Below, one piece after another: positions 25,860 to 34,127 of a DNA stretch of 59,526 nucleotides. The notes beneath the pieces were generated by a model. The model searched no databases. It was not told the origin of the DNA and saw only the letters and a program-made list of their open reading frames with translations. Source of the stretch: Bacteroidota bacterium. Its GTDB lineage: Bacteria > Bacteroidota > Bacteroidia > Chitinophagales > Chitinophagaceae. The DNA lies in NCBI GenBank assembly GCA_030706635.1, contig JAUZOD010000020.1, positions 1 through 59,526 on the forward strand, written 5' to 3'. A program made the position numbers and the translations under genes. The stretch's first letter is position 1. Each line of letters begins with the position of its first letter.

Positions 25860-26870
25860 TCATTCATCAACTAGAACGAGCGCCTCCGTCTCTGCGTATC
25901 TCTTCACTACGTCCTCCAGCACCATTTCGATTTCTTCCAGGGAATTTTTTTGTACCAGTTGATTCCGGAAATCCTTGATATAAGGGAATCCCCGGAGGTA
26001 ATTACTGTAGTGCCTGCGCATTTCCAGGATGCCCAGCATATTTCCCTTCCATTCCACCGAGCGATGGAGATGCTGGCGTATGGCTGCCACCCGTTCTTCT
26101 ATGGGAGGAGGTTGCAGCCGGGTGCCGGTTTGAAGAAAATGTTTTATTTCCCTGAAGATCCATGGGTAGCCGATGGCCGCGCGGCCGATCATGATGCCAT
26201 CCACGCCATAGCGGTTCTTGTACTCCAGCGCTTTTTCGGGAGAATCGATATCGCCATTGCCAAATATGGGAATCAGAATCCGGGGATTATTTTTTACACG
26301 GGCGATCAGGCGCCAGTCGGCTTCGCCTTTATATAACTGGGCGCGGGTTCTTCCGTGGATGGTGAGGGCGCTGATGCCTTCATCCTGCAGTCTCTCGGCC
26401 ACTTCTTCAATATTTTTGGATTGTTCATCCCATCCAAGCCGGGTTTTTACCGTTACAGGAAGTCGCGTGGATTGTCTTACGGCACGGGTAAGGCGCACCA
26501 TGGCCTCAATATCTTTCAACACCGCCGCGCCCGCACCTTTGCAAACCACTTTTTTTACCGGGCAGCCAAAATTGATATCTACAAGATCGGGATTGGTGGC
26601 GTCAATGATCCGGGCGCTGAGACCCATGGCTTCTTCATCTCCGCCAAACAACTGGATGCCGAAAGGCCGCTCATATTCAAAAAAGTCCAGTTTCTGTTTG
26701 CTCTTTATGGCGTCCCGGATCAGGCCCTCACTGGAAATGAACTCACTGTACATCAGGTCTGCCCCGTACTTTTTGCAAACAAAACGGAAAGGCGGATCGC
26801 TCACGTCCTCCATGGGCGCCAGTAATAAGGGAAAATCCGGTAGTACTATGTTTCCGATTTGAATGCCCAT
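25860..26870 (-). CDS. dusB: tRNA-dihydrouridine synthase (DusB-like)
   Basis: This FMN TIM-barrel enzyme reduces uridine to dihydrouridine in tRNA. The 336-residue protein has LLAPMEDVSDPPFRFVCKKY at the start, the family motif DINFGCPVKKVVCKGAGAA with the catalytic Cys, VKTRLGWDE, LTIHGRTRAQLYKGEADW and FGNGDIDSPEKAL. The C-terminal helical domain ends in MRRHYSNYLRGFP. It is probably transcribed alone. The exact tRNA position depends on Dus subtype; the sequence fits DusB best. Confidence 0.93.
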   Translation of the reverse strand: MGIQIGNIVLPDFPLLLAPMEDVSDPPFRFVCKKYGADLMYSEFISSEGLIRDAIKSKQKLDFFEYERPFGIQLFGGDEEAMGLSARIIDATNPDLVDINFGCPVKKVVCKGAGAAVLKDIEAMVRLTRAVRQSTRLPVTVKTRLGWDEQSKNIEEVAERLQDEGISALTIHGRTRAQLYKGEADWRLIARVKNNPRILIPIFGNGDIDSPEKALEYKNRYGVDGIMIGRAAIGYPWIFREIKHFLQTGTRLQPPPIEERVAAIRQHLHRSVEWKGNMLGILEMRRHYSNYLRGFPYIKDFRNQLVQKNSLEEIEMVLEDVVKRYAETEALVLVDE

Positions 26871-27007
26871 CCTTAAAAATTAGGGGAAAATCACAAATAT
26901 GCTGTTCCTGATCCCGTTCTGCCGAAAATGATCCGGTCTTGCTTAAATTCGCGCTGCTTTCTGAGAGCAAAGATAAATCATTTAGCCAGAAGCGGAAAGC
27001 ACTACAC

Positions 27008-27973
27008 ATGCATAGCCAATTCGGAATCGGTAATAAGCCTGCCTGGATGCAGTTGATCATTTTTGGTGGATTAGTCGGAATAATCCTTTTTTTGACCCTG
27101 GGCCTCGGCATTTCAATCGTGGCTCGCGTTAATGACCTCACGGTCCGGCAGATTGCTTCCATGAGACCCGAAGACTACGCCAGGCCGGAACTTGCCGGAG
27201 TTGTACGGGGTTTGCTGGTGGTGCAGTCCATCGGTCTGTTTATCCTGCCTTCGCTCTTTTTTGCTTTTTTGGCAGACTCCCGCCCCTTTGCTTTTGCAGG
27301 ACTAAAGGCCCCGGATAAAAAGTCATTTATTTTCTGGGGCGTGATCATTATTGTGGCTGCCTTTTTTATGGTAGAATGGCTTGCGCTGATCAACCAGGAA
27401 CTGGTGACCCATCTCCTGACGAAATCTGCAAGGGATTGGGTGGAAAAAGGAGAATCGGACACGGACAATACGTTGAAAAATATACTAACGCTGAAGAGTA
27501 CCGGCGATCTGCTGGAATCGGTGCTGCTGGTGGGTGTTTTGGCTGCTGTTGGAGAGGAGCTCTTTTTCAGGGGGATTCTTCAAAGACTGTTTATCCAGAT
27601 TTTTAAGAGTGCCTGGCCGGGCATTATTTTTACTGCGGCCCTGTTTTCTGCTTTTCACGGACAATTCATGGGGTTCATTCCCCGCATGATCCTGGGCATA
27701 ATCCTGGGCGCCCTGTATTGGTATAGCGGAAGTATAATACCCGCAATGATCGGCCATTTTATTTTTAACAGCGGGCAGTTGCTCCTGGTCTATTTTAAGG
27801 TGGTGGATCTGGAATCTACAAGCAATGCCAATACGCTCACAACTGTATTAGGCGTTGCTTCCCTGCTACTGGTTATTTTTCTGCTTAATTACATGCGTAA
27901 ACACTCGCAGACGACCTATTCGGGGATGTTTCCGGAGGCGGCGGAAGACGCTTCACGAGGGGTTGACGGTTGA
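27008..27973 (+). CDS. CPBP family intramembrane metalloprotease
   Basis: The 321-residue polytopic protein has about eight hydrophobic segments and the CPBP (Abi) motifs: EELFFRGILQR near residue 183 with the two Glu and Arg, FSAFHGQF with the His, and the third motif around GHFIFN. Such proteins are intramembrane proteases with varied roles, including CAAX-type processing and bacteriocin immunity. The start at MHSQFGIG (27008) is chosen over 26939 because the longer N-terminus is charged and unlike the family. The last four codons and the TGA stop lie in the first arm of a fold-back repeat at 27961. Confidence 0.85.
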   Translation: MHSQFGIGNKPAWMQLIIFGGLVGIILFLTLGLGISIVARVNDLTVRQIASMRPEDYARPELAGVVRGLLVVQSIGLFILPSLFFAFLADSRPFAFAGLKAPDKKSFIFWGVIIIVAAFFMVEWLALINQELVTHLLTKSARDWVEKGESDTDNTLKNILTLKSTGDLLESVLLVGVLAAVGEELFFRGILQRLFIQIFKSAWPGIIFTAALFSAFHGQFMGFIPRMILGIILGALYWYSGSIIPAMIGHFIFNSGQLLLVYFKVVDLESTSNANTLTTVLGVASLLLVIFLLNYMRKHSQTTYSGMFPEAAEDASRGVDG

Positions 27974-28072
27974 CAGTTGACGGTTGACCGACTTCAGGTG
28001 AATCATTACGCTTAAATTCAGTTAGGTTGTTGCGTCTAAAGTCGGTCAACCGTCAACTGTCAACCGTCAACC
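27961..28072. repeat. fold-back heptad element R1
   Basis: The left arm at 27961-27994 and the right arm at 28039-28072 are perfect 34-base inverted copies, each made of GTTGACG/GTTGACA-type 7-base units ending in CCGACTT. The 44-base centre carries the CAGGTG start of the core shared with other copies. The left arm contains the stop codon of the CPBP gene. The element ends 31 bases before the cdsA start. Confidence 0.9.
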
Positions 28073-28103
28073 AATAATTACATCATTTCCGTAACTTCAC
28101 TAA

Positions 28104-28979
28104 ATGTCACTTCAAACCGGTACATTCAGAACCAGGGCGCTCACATCGCTGGTATTTGTTGTGGTAATGCTTGTCGGATTACTCTGGAACGAATGGAGCT
28201 TTTTTGTCCTTTTTTCCATCATCCATTTCGGATGCTGGTATGAATATCAGAAATTACTCAGCAGGATAGATCCTGCTTACCGGGAGATCAGCGTTTTTCA
28301 ACGGTATGGCGTCATGATCGCCGGATGGTGCATCATGATGTATTGCAGCAAAGAAGGCAATGGCAAGCCGGATCTTTTGCTTCACAATGTGGGATTGTAT
28401 GGCAGCATCATTTTTCTTTTTATCCTGCCTGTTACAGAAATATTGTATGTACGCAAACCCCACGTGCACAATATGGGTTACTCTGCGCTGGGACTCATTT
28501 ATATTTCTTTAAGCCTGGGCTTATTACTTAACCTGCGCACCTATTATCCGGGACTCGCCCTGGAACCGGTAAATAAATTACTTGTGATCATGATCATCCT
28601 GAGTTTATGGGTGAATGATACCATGGCTTACCTGGTGGGTTCCCTGATCGGGAAAACACCCTTATCGAAAATTTCGCCAAAGAAAACCTGGGAAGGAACC
28701 ATCGGAGGCATCCTTTTCTCCATCGTGTTTATGGGTGTTGCCGGTTATTTCCTGAGCAGTGATTTTGAAATGCAGGCCGTCAGCCAATGGGTGCTCGTTG
28801 CTGCCATTGCCTCTGTTTCCGGAACCCTGGGGGATCTGCTGCAAAGTAAGCTGAAACGGATGGCAGATGTCAAGGATAGCGGCCAGATCATGCCCGGTCA
28901 TGGCGGGTTCCTGGACCGGTTCGACTCCCTGCTTTTTGCCACGCCATTCATTTGGCTATACATTACTATGTTTGCATAG
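28104..28979 (+). CDS. cdsA: phosphatidate cytidylyltransferase
   Basis: CdsA makes CDP-diacylglycerol from phosphatidic acid and CTP, the branch point to all membrane phospholipids. The 291-residue protein is polytopic with about eight hydrophobic segments. The C-terminal signature is split across SPKKTWEGTIGG and GDLLQSKLKRMADVKDSG, then MPGHGGFLDRFDSLLF, the conserved CTP/metal-binding end. The gene is followed by psd after 30 bases, so the two form a phospholipid operon. A fold-back element lies 31 bases upstream of the start. Confidence 0.96.
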   Translation: MSLQTGTFRTRALTSLVFVVVMLVGLLWNEWSFFVLFSIIHFGCWYEYQKLLSRIDPAYREISVFQRYGVMIAGWCIMMYCSKEGNGKPDLLLHNVGLYGSIIFLFILPVTEILYVRKPHVHNMGYSALGLIYISLSLGLLLNLRTYYPGLALEPVNKLLVIMIILSLWVNDTMAYLVGSLIGKTPLSKISPKKTWEGTIGGILFSIVFMGVAGYFLSSDFEMQAVSQWVLVAAIASVSGTLGDLLQSKLKRMADVKDSGQIMPGHGGFLDRFDSLLFATPFIWLYITMFA

Positions 28980-29009
28980 TTTTTCAGTCGGAACTTTACT
29001 TCTACATCA

Positions 29010-29666
29010 ATGACCATCCACAAAGAAGGATATAAAACGATTGCCATCAGTTCGATTTTATTTGCCGTACTGAATCTGGCGTCTTTTTATTTCATAAGTT
29101 TTTATCAGCCCTGGCTCAGCTGGCTGATTTTTATACTTAGCGCTGCCTTCCTGCTTTTTATCATTTCTTTTTTTCGTGTTCCGTCAAGGAAACCCACGCT
29201 GAACGAAAATTATATTGTTTGTCCTGCCGATGGGAAAGTCGTGGTGATCGAGGAGATCACCGATGAAGAGTATTTTCATGACCGTCGTATCCAGGTTTCC
29301 ATTTTTATGAGCCCTGCCAATGTTCACCGTAACATAAACGCCATAACCGGAGAAGTGATTTACAGCCAGTATCATAAAGGAAAATACCTGGTGGCCTGGA
29401 ACCCCAAATCATCAACGGAAAACGAAAGACACAGTATTGTGGTTAAAAACAGCAAGGGGGAGATCCTGGTCAAACAGATTGCGGGCGCCGTCGCCAAACG
29501 CATTATCAATTACCTGGCCGTCGGCCAAAATGTGAAACAGGGTGAAGAGATGGGCTTCATTAAGTTCGGATCGCGGGTTGATGTATTGCTTCCTCCGGGA
29601 ACAGCATTAAAAGTGCAACTTAACCAGGCGGTGCAGGGCGGCGTTACGGTGCTGGCGGAATGGTAG
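29010..29666 (+). CDS. psd: phosphatidylserine decarboxylase proenzyme
   Basis: The enzyme decarboxylates phosphatidylserine to phosphatidylethanolamine. The 218-residue length fits the short archaeal/Bacteroidota type. Two N-terminal hydrophobic segments precede the catalytic part. FMSPANVHRNINAITGEV is the conserved His/Asn region. FGSRVDVLLPPG near residue 190 holds the self-cleavage Gly-Ser, where the Ser becomes the pyruvoyl group. It lies downstream of cdsA in the same direction, which completes a CDP-DAG to PE route except for the synthase (pssA), not present here. Confidence 0.95.
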   Translation: MTIHKEGYKTIAISSILFAVLNLASFYFISFYQPWLSWLIFILSAAFLLFIISFFRVPSRKPTLNENYIVCPADGKVVVIEEITDEEYFHDRRIQVSIFMSPANVHRNINAITGEVIYSQYHKGKYLVAWNPKSSTENERHSIVVKNSKGEILVKQIAGAVAKRIINYLAVGQNVKQGEEMGFIKFGSRVDVLLPPGTALKVQLNQAVQGGVTVLAEW

Positions 29667-29712
29667 GTTGATATTAATGTGCTGATGTGGAAATGTGCTG
29701 ATGTGGAAAATG
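29667..29712. repeat. single-arm fragment of A+T-rich repeat type (R14)
   Basis: Starting one base after the psd stop, repeated TAATGTG, TGATGTGG and AAATGTG units form one arm like that of the 40638-40740 element. No matching right arm follows before the HAD gene, so this looks like a decayed or half copy. Confidence 0.55.
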
Positions 29713-29725
29713 AAGGCTCGGCGGT

Positions 29726-30421
29726 TTAAAATATATTTTCCAGCTCTTTCAATGAGGTTACCGTATAAGTCGCTTTCACGGGTTCTGGATTCTGCGTGTG
29801 GTTCACATATACCTGGTCCATGCCGGCATTGAGGGCTCCCAGAATATCAACCTCAGGCGTATCCCCGATCATGATGCTTTCTCTTTTTGCGGCCCCGGTT
29901 TTTAATAAGGCATAGGCAAATATTTCCGGGTGCGGCTTCAGGCTGTTTGAACCTTCGGAGGTGATCACTTCCTGAAAGAATCCGTTGATGCCGGAACTTT
30001 TCATCTTTGCATGCTGCGTTTTTTCAAATCCGTTGGTGATGAGGTGAAGCTGATAGGCTTTGGCCCTGAGATACTGAAGGATGTACACCGTATCGGGAAA
30101 CAAAAGCGTTTTGGTCGGTAAAAGCTCTAGAAAAGCATTTCCCATTTTGTGCGCCAGCCCGTCGTCACCGATTTTAAAATCGAGCAGGGCCAGCGCCATG
30201 CGTTTCCAGCGGAGCTCATCCACCTTGATCTGACCGTTCCGGTATTTGTCCCAAAGCCTGTTGTTGTGTGCGAGGTAATTCGAATGGAAAATGCCGAAAT
30301 CATCCACACCTGCTTCTTTCAGCGAGAGGGAAGTGTAAATGTCCTGCAGCGCTTCGCGGCTGTTGCTGTCAAAATCCCAAAGAGTATGATCGAGGTCAAA
30401 GAAAAGATGCTTGTACCGCAT
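29726..30421 (-). CDS. HAD-superfamily phosphatase (YjjG-like)
   Basis: The 231-residue protein is a HAD hydrolase of the YjjG/pyrimidine 5'-nucleotidase group. FFDLDHTLWDFDSNS holds the nucleophile and acid Asp (DLDHT), HLITNGFEKTQ the Thr of motif II, and MIGDTPEVDILGALNAG the motif IV acids, with the Lys of motif III near SLKPHPEIF. The cap domain is the helical C1 type. A role in cleaning up unusual nucleotides is likely for the family, but the substrate is not proven. It is divergent from the SDR gene. Confidence 0.85.
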   Translation of the reverse strand: MRYKHLFFDLDHTLWDFDSNSREALQDIYTSLSLKEAGVDDFGIFHSNYLAHNNRLWDKYRNGQIKVDELRWKRMALALLDFKIGDDGLAHKMGNAFLELLPTKTLLFPDTVYILQYLRAKAYQLHLITNGFEKTQHAKMKSSGINGFFQEVITSEGSNSLKPHPEIFAYALLKTGAAKRESIMIGDTPEVDILGALNAGMDQVYVNHTQNPEPVKATYTVTSLKELENIF

Positions 30422-30522
30422 GCCGCAATTTACTTCATGTTTGCATATTCATTCTATCCTGCCAACACCCGGGCCAGCGTGGCGGTTGAAGAAATGACGT
30501 GTCGGACAGGCACAAAGGCTAT

Positions 30523-30559
30523 TTTCAAATTCTCAAATCATCAAATTTTCAAATTCTCC
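30523..30559. repeat. single-arm A+T-rich repeat fragment (R15)
   Basis: CAAATTTTCAAATTC-type units (TCAAATTC, CTCAAATCA, TCAAATTTTC) resemble one arm of the A+T-rich fold-back type. No partner arm is found. It lies 30 bases upstream of the SDR start and between divergent genes. Confidence 0.4.
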
Positions 30560-30589
30560 AGTTCCCACCGGAATCTTAAATTGCATACC

Positions 30590-31291
30590 ATGACGATCAT
30601 TATCACCGGTGCATCGCGCGGCATTGGTTATGCCCTGGCGGAAAGCTTCGCAAAAGAAGGGCACGATCTTTATCTCACGGCTTCGAATGAAGTTAACCTT
30701 TATCGTGCGCTGGAATCCCTGATGGGACGCTTTCCGGATCAGCGGGTCAAAGCGAAAGCATTTGACCTGTCATCAAAAGAAGGAGCCGTAGGTTTTGGGA
30801 ACTGGGTATTGGATCAACAGGCAGCCGTTGACGTCCTCGTCAACAATGCCGGGCGCTTTATTCCGGGAAGTATTTATAACGAAGAGGATGGCGTGCTGGA
30901 AGAAATGCTCGCTGTCAATTTAATGAGTGCTTATCATCTCACCCGGGTGCTGCTGCCATCCATGATCCAAAGAAAAAGCGGTCATATCTTTAATCTCTGT
31001 TCCATTGCTGCCCTTGCAGCTTACGCAAACGGGGGCTCCTACAGTATCAGCAAATTTGCGCTTTCCGGATTTTCTAAAAATCTCCGTGAAGAAATGAAAC
31101 CTTATGGTATAAAAGTAACGGGCATTTATCCAGGCGCCATTTATACAGATTCATGGGCAGGCAGCGGGGTGGATCCCAACCGGATCATGAAGCCTTCCGA
31201 CATTGCAGATACCATACTGCAAATCTCAAAGCTCTCACCCCAGGCCGTGGTGGAAGATCTGGTGATCAGGCCATTGTTGGGAGATTTATGA
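30590..31291 (+). CDS. short-chain dehydrogenase/reductase
   Basis: This 233-residue NAD(P)-dependent oxidoreductase starts with IIITGASRGIGYALAESFA (the TGxxxGIG cofactor loop). LVNNAGRF is the NNAG motif, and Ser in LCSIAALAAYANGGSYSISK with Tyr and Lys (YSISK) form the catalytic triad. The start at MTIIITGAS (30590) is the only sensible one, because the longer frame begins inside the antisense HAD gene. The substrate is unknown. A decayed fold-back element lies right after the stop. Confidence 0.9.
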   Translation: MTIIITGASRGIGYALAESFAKEGHDLYLTASNEVNLYRALESLMGRFPDQRVKAKAFDLSSKEGAVGFGNWVLDQQAAVDVLVNNAGRFIPGSIYNEEDGVLEEMLAVNLMSAYHLTRVLLPSMIQRKSGHIFNLCSIAALAAYANGGSYSISKFALSGFSKNLREEMKPYGIKVTGIYPGAIYTDSWAGSGVDPNRIMKPSDIADTILQISKLSPQAVVEDLVIRPLLGDL

Positions 31292-31294
31292 ATT

Positions 31295-31374
31295 TGTTGA
31301 CGGTTGACGGATGCCGGTTGACGGATCCGGGGTGTAAATTTGCACATGAAGACCGTCAACTATTAACTGTCAAC
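31295..31374. repeat. fold-back heptad element R2 (degenerate)
   Basis: The left arm has three GTTGACGG units with a GATGCC interruption. The right arm (31353-31374) has CCGTCAAC and CTGTCAAC units with imperfect pairing. The core reads GTGTAAATTTGCAC, like that of R11. It fills the gap between the SDR stop and batD, ending 4 bases before the batD ATG. Confidence 0.75.
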
Positions 31375-31378
31375 TGAA

Positions 31379-33277
31379 ATGTTCTTATTTAAACCAGGCG
31401 TTATCGATTCAATTTTACCTGTCCGCTGTTTTCTTCCCTTATGGCTTTGCCTGCTGATGAGCCCGGCGATGGCGCAGGTAAGCTTTACCACGGTTGCCAA
31501 CACGAAGGATATGGGCAAATCGGATTATGTCCAGATTCAGTATTCAATAGAAAATGCACAGCAGATCGATCACCTTGAACCCCCGGATTTCCCGGATTTC
31601 ACAGTTGTGCAGGGGCCCAGTGAATCCACCGGCACAACGATTGTGAATGGTGCCGTGAGCCAGAATAAATCCGTGAGTTTTGTTTTACAACCCAAACATC
31701 CCGGCAAATTCACCATACAAGGGGCAACTGCGCTGGTTGACGGGCATCCGATGCGTTCCGGCCCGGTCACCATTAATGTAAGGAATGTGAGCAGTTACGG
31801 AAACTCATCGCAGCCCAATAATTTCAATCCCCTGCCTGATCCGGGATGGCCGTCAGCAGAACCGCAGGTGGATATGGAAACCGTGATCAAACCCGGAGAG
31901 AATGTAGCTGAAAAAATAAGGAAGAATCTATTTATCAGGGTAGACGTCAGCAAGAAGGAATGTTACCTGGGGGAACCCATCGTGGTTACGTATAAACTCT
32001 ACTCCAGGCTCCAGTCAGAATCCCGGGTATTAAAACATCCCTCTCTGAACGGGTTTAGCGTGTACGATATGCTGGATCCCAGTAGCGACCAGTCTTCCGT
32101 GGAAAAAGTGAACGGAAAGAATTTTACCGTGCATGTGATCCGGAAGGCACAGTTGATTGCACTTCAGTCCGGCGACATTGTGCTTGATCCCGTAGAAATA
32201 GACAACAACATTTATTTCACGAAGCTTGAAAAAGCCCAGTCATCCAAACAGGGATTCGGTAGTTTACTGGACAGACTGTTTGGTCAGGAATCTCAGGGAA
32301 CTCCTTTTTCGCAACATCTTACCCTGGACAGTAAGCCAGTGACCATACATGTAAAGCCATTACCGGAAGCCGGCAAACCTGCAGATTTCAATGGCGCGGT
32401 GGGCAGGTATTCCATCGGGGCAGCCCTTGACTCTAAGGAAATACATGCGGGGGATGCGGCCATTCTTTCGCTAACCGTAAAAGGAGATGGTAATCTGCCG
32501 ATGATCAACGCACCTGTTGTGGAGTGGCCTGCCAATATGGAATCTTACGATGTAAGCAGCAAGGAGAATATCAACAAGGAGACTGCCCCGCTCGGCGGAT
32601 CCAAAACATATTCTTACAGTTTCTCCTGCACCAAACCGGGACAATATATATTACCTCCGGTGAAACTTTGTTATTTCGATCCGTCTGCAAATGCGTATAA
32701 AACGGTTCAGAGTGATCCGGTACATGTTCAGATCAGCCCTGGCGGCAAAGGAAAATCGTCACCGGTGCCGGTTATCTCCATACCCACTACGCTGATTGCC
32801 GGAGGGTGGGTCAAGAATATTTTATGGATTATCGGCGGTATACTGATTGGTTCCCTGGGCATTTATTTTCTGATGCGGAAAAAGCGTGCGATCAGACCAG
32901 CTGCTGTTCCGGCAATAACGGAGCCGGTTGTGCCGGTTGCGCCCATAGAACCACCTGCGCCTGTTATTGATCCTTTGCGGGAATCGAAGGAATATGCCGG
33001 GTCGGGCGATTACGGGAAATTTTATGCCTCGGTGAACCGGGCTATCTGGAAAGCCGTTTCGGATAAACTGAAATTGCCCGCGAGCGAACTGAATAAATTA
33101 AACATATCGGCCGGCCTCCGGTCCAGAGGTTGGGATGATGAAGAGATCATTCAATTGAAAAGTCTGTTGAATGAATGTGAAATGAAATTATATACCCCCC
33201 ATTACAGCAGTTCGGATGTGGTCCGGACCCTGGAAGCGGCTGAACGGGTGACCGCGCAACTGGTTACGGCTTCCTGA
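31379..33277 (+). CDS. batD: BatD oxygen-tolerance protein
   Basis: The 632-residue membrane protein has a signal peptide (FLPLWLCLLMSPAMAQ), several immunoglobulin-like beta-domains including the BatD domain (PF13584-like; VQIQYSIENAQQIDHLEPPD, YLGEPIVVTYKLYSR), a transmembrane helix near residues 480-500 (NILWIIGGILIGSLGIYFL) and a cytoplasmic tail with a helical C-terminal segment. In Bacteroidota BatD works with BatA/B/C in a membrane complex linked to stress and aerotolerance. Here it is about 8 kb from batB/batC. Its start lies 4 bases after a fold-back repeat, so no Shine-Dalgarno is visible. Confidence 0.9.
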   Translation: MFLFKPGVIDSILPVRCFLPLWLCLLMSPAMAQVSFTTVANTKDMGKSDYVQIQYSIENAQQIDHLEPPDFPDFTVVQGPSESTGTTIVNGAVSQNKSVSFVLQPKHPGKFTIQGATALVDGHPMRSGPVTINVRNVSSYGNSSQPNNFNPLPDPGWPSAEPQVDMETVIKPGENVAEKIRKNLFIRVDVSKKECYLGEPIVVTYKLYSRLQSESRVLKHPSLNGFSVYDMLDPSSDQSSVEKVNGKNFTVHVIRKAQLIALQSGDIVLDPVEIDNNIYFTKLEKAQSSKQGFGSLLDRLFGQESQGTPFSQHLTLDSKPVTIHVKPLPEAGKPADFNGAVGRYSIGAALDSKEIHAGDAAILSLTVKGDGNLPMINAPVVEWPANMESYDVSSKENINKETAPLGGSKTYSYSFSCTKPGQYILPPVKLCYFDPSANAYKTVQSDPVHVQISPGGKGKSSPVPVISIPTTLIAGGWVKNILWIIGGILIGSLGIYFLMRKKRAIRPAAVPAITEPVVPVAPIEPPAPVIDPLRESKEYAGSGDYGKFYASVNRAIWKAVSDKLKLPASELNKLNISAGLRSRGWDDEEIIQLKSLLNECEMKLYTPHYSSSDVVRTLEAAERVTAQLVTAS

Positions 33278-33305
33278 AAGTTACTCAGACCCTGATGCTT
33301 GGGGG

Positions 33306-33404
33306 CTGACGGTTGACAGTTGACGGTTGACGGTTGACGGTTGACGGATATCAGGTGCGAATTCCCACTTTAATACGGTCAACCGTCAACTGTCAACCGT
33401 CAAC
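33306..33404. repeat. fold-back heptad element R3
   Basis: The left arm (33306-33349) has six GTTGACGG/GTTGACAG units, the right arm (33376-33404) four. The outer four pair almost perfectly and two left units are unpaired. The core CAGGTGCGAATTCC matches other copies. It lies between the convergent batD and response-regulator genes. Confidence 0.88.
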
Positions 33405-33419
33405 TGAACTAAGCCAATC

Positions 33420-34127
33420 TTACTCGGTATACTTATACCCCACTCCTCTCACCGAGTGAAAATGCTTCGGATTGCGGCTATCGTCTTCAAAATACTTTCT
33501 GAAATTCAGAATGAAATTGTCAATAGTTCTGGTATTCGGGTAGACCTGGTATCCCCAGACGGCCTGCAGGATCTTTTCGCGTTTCACCACTTCGTTTTTA
33601 TGCTCGATGAGCAGTTTGAGCAGCATGGTCTCCTTCTTGCTTAGCGGAAACCGTTCGTTTTTTTTGTTGAAGGCTTCCTGGGCTTTAAAGTCAATCCCGT
33701 TCTTTCCGAAGAAATATTTATCGGGGGCGGTATTTTTTTCCTGCAGTTTTTGATTCTTATCTATGAGCTTATGCACCCGGAGAAGTAATTCTTCCAGGTT
33801 AAAGGGTTTATTGAGATAGTCGTCAGCCCCTTTTTTTAAGCCGAGAACGCGATCAGTGCTCGTATTGCGCGCACTGAGCATGAGAATCGGAACCGGGTTT
33901 TGTTGCACACGAATCGTTTCGGCTACGTTGATCCCGTCGATACCGGGAAGCATGACATCCAGGATCACGAGGTCGAAGTATTCTGACTTCACCGCCTTCA
34001 GGGCTTCGTTGCCATCGTAGGCGGAACTGACCTGGTAGTTTTCAAGTTCCAGGTTTAGCCGGAGGGCATCGTGCAGATTTTTTTCATCTTCCACCAGTAA
34101 AATGGACTTACGCACAGGTTCCGTCAT
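33420..34127 (-). CDS. OmpR-family response regulator
   Basis: The 235-residue protein has an N-terminal receiver domain (phospho-acceptor Asp57 in VILDVMLPG, acidic pair in LVEDEKN, KPF Lys in YLNKPFNLEELLLRVH). A winged-helix DNA-binding domain from about residue 135 ends IDNFILNFRKYFEDDSRNPK then FHSVRGVGYKYTE. It is the output partner of the adjoining histidine kinase, whose gene overlaps it by 4 bases (ATGA). The genes it regulates are not evident from the window. Confidence 0.93.
   Translation of the reverse strand: MTEPVRKSILLVEDEKNLHDALRLNLELENYQVSSAYDGNEALKAVKSEYFDLVILDVMLPGIDGINVAETIRVQQNPVPILMLSARNTSTDRVLGLKKGADDYLNKPFNLEELLLRVHKLIDKNQKLQEKNTAPDKYFFGKNGIDFKAQEAFNKKNERFPLSKKETMLLKLLIEHKNEVVKREKILQAVWGYQVYPNTRTIDNFILNFRKYFEDDSRNPKHFHSVRGVGYKYTE

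Noticed and set aside
30149-30589. Upstream extension of the SDR coding frame
   Set aside because: The extra 147 codons run antisense through the HAD gene and a repeat fragment; the SDR fold begins at 30590.
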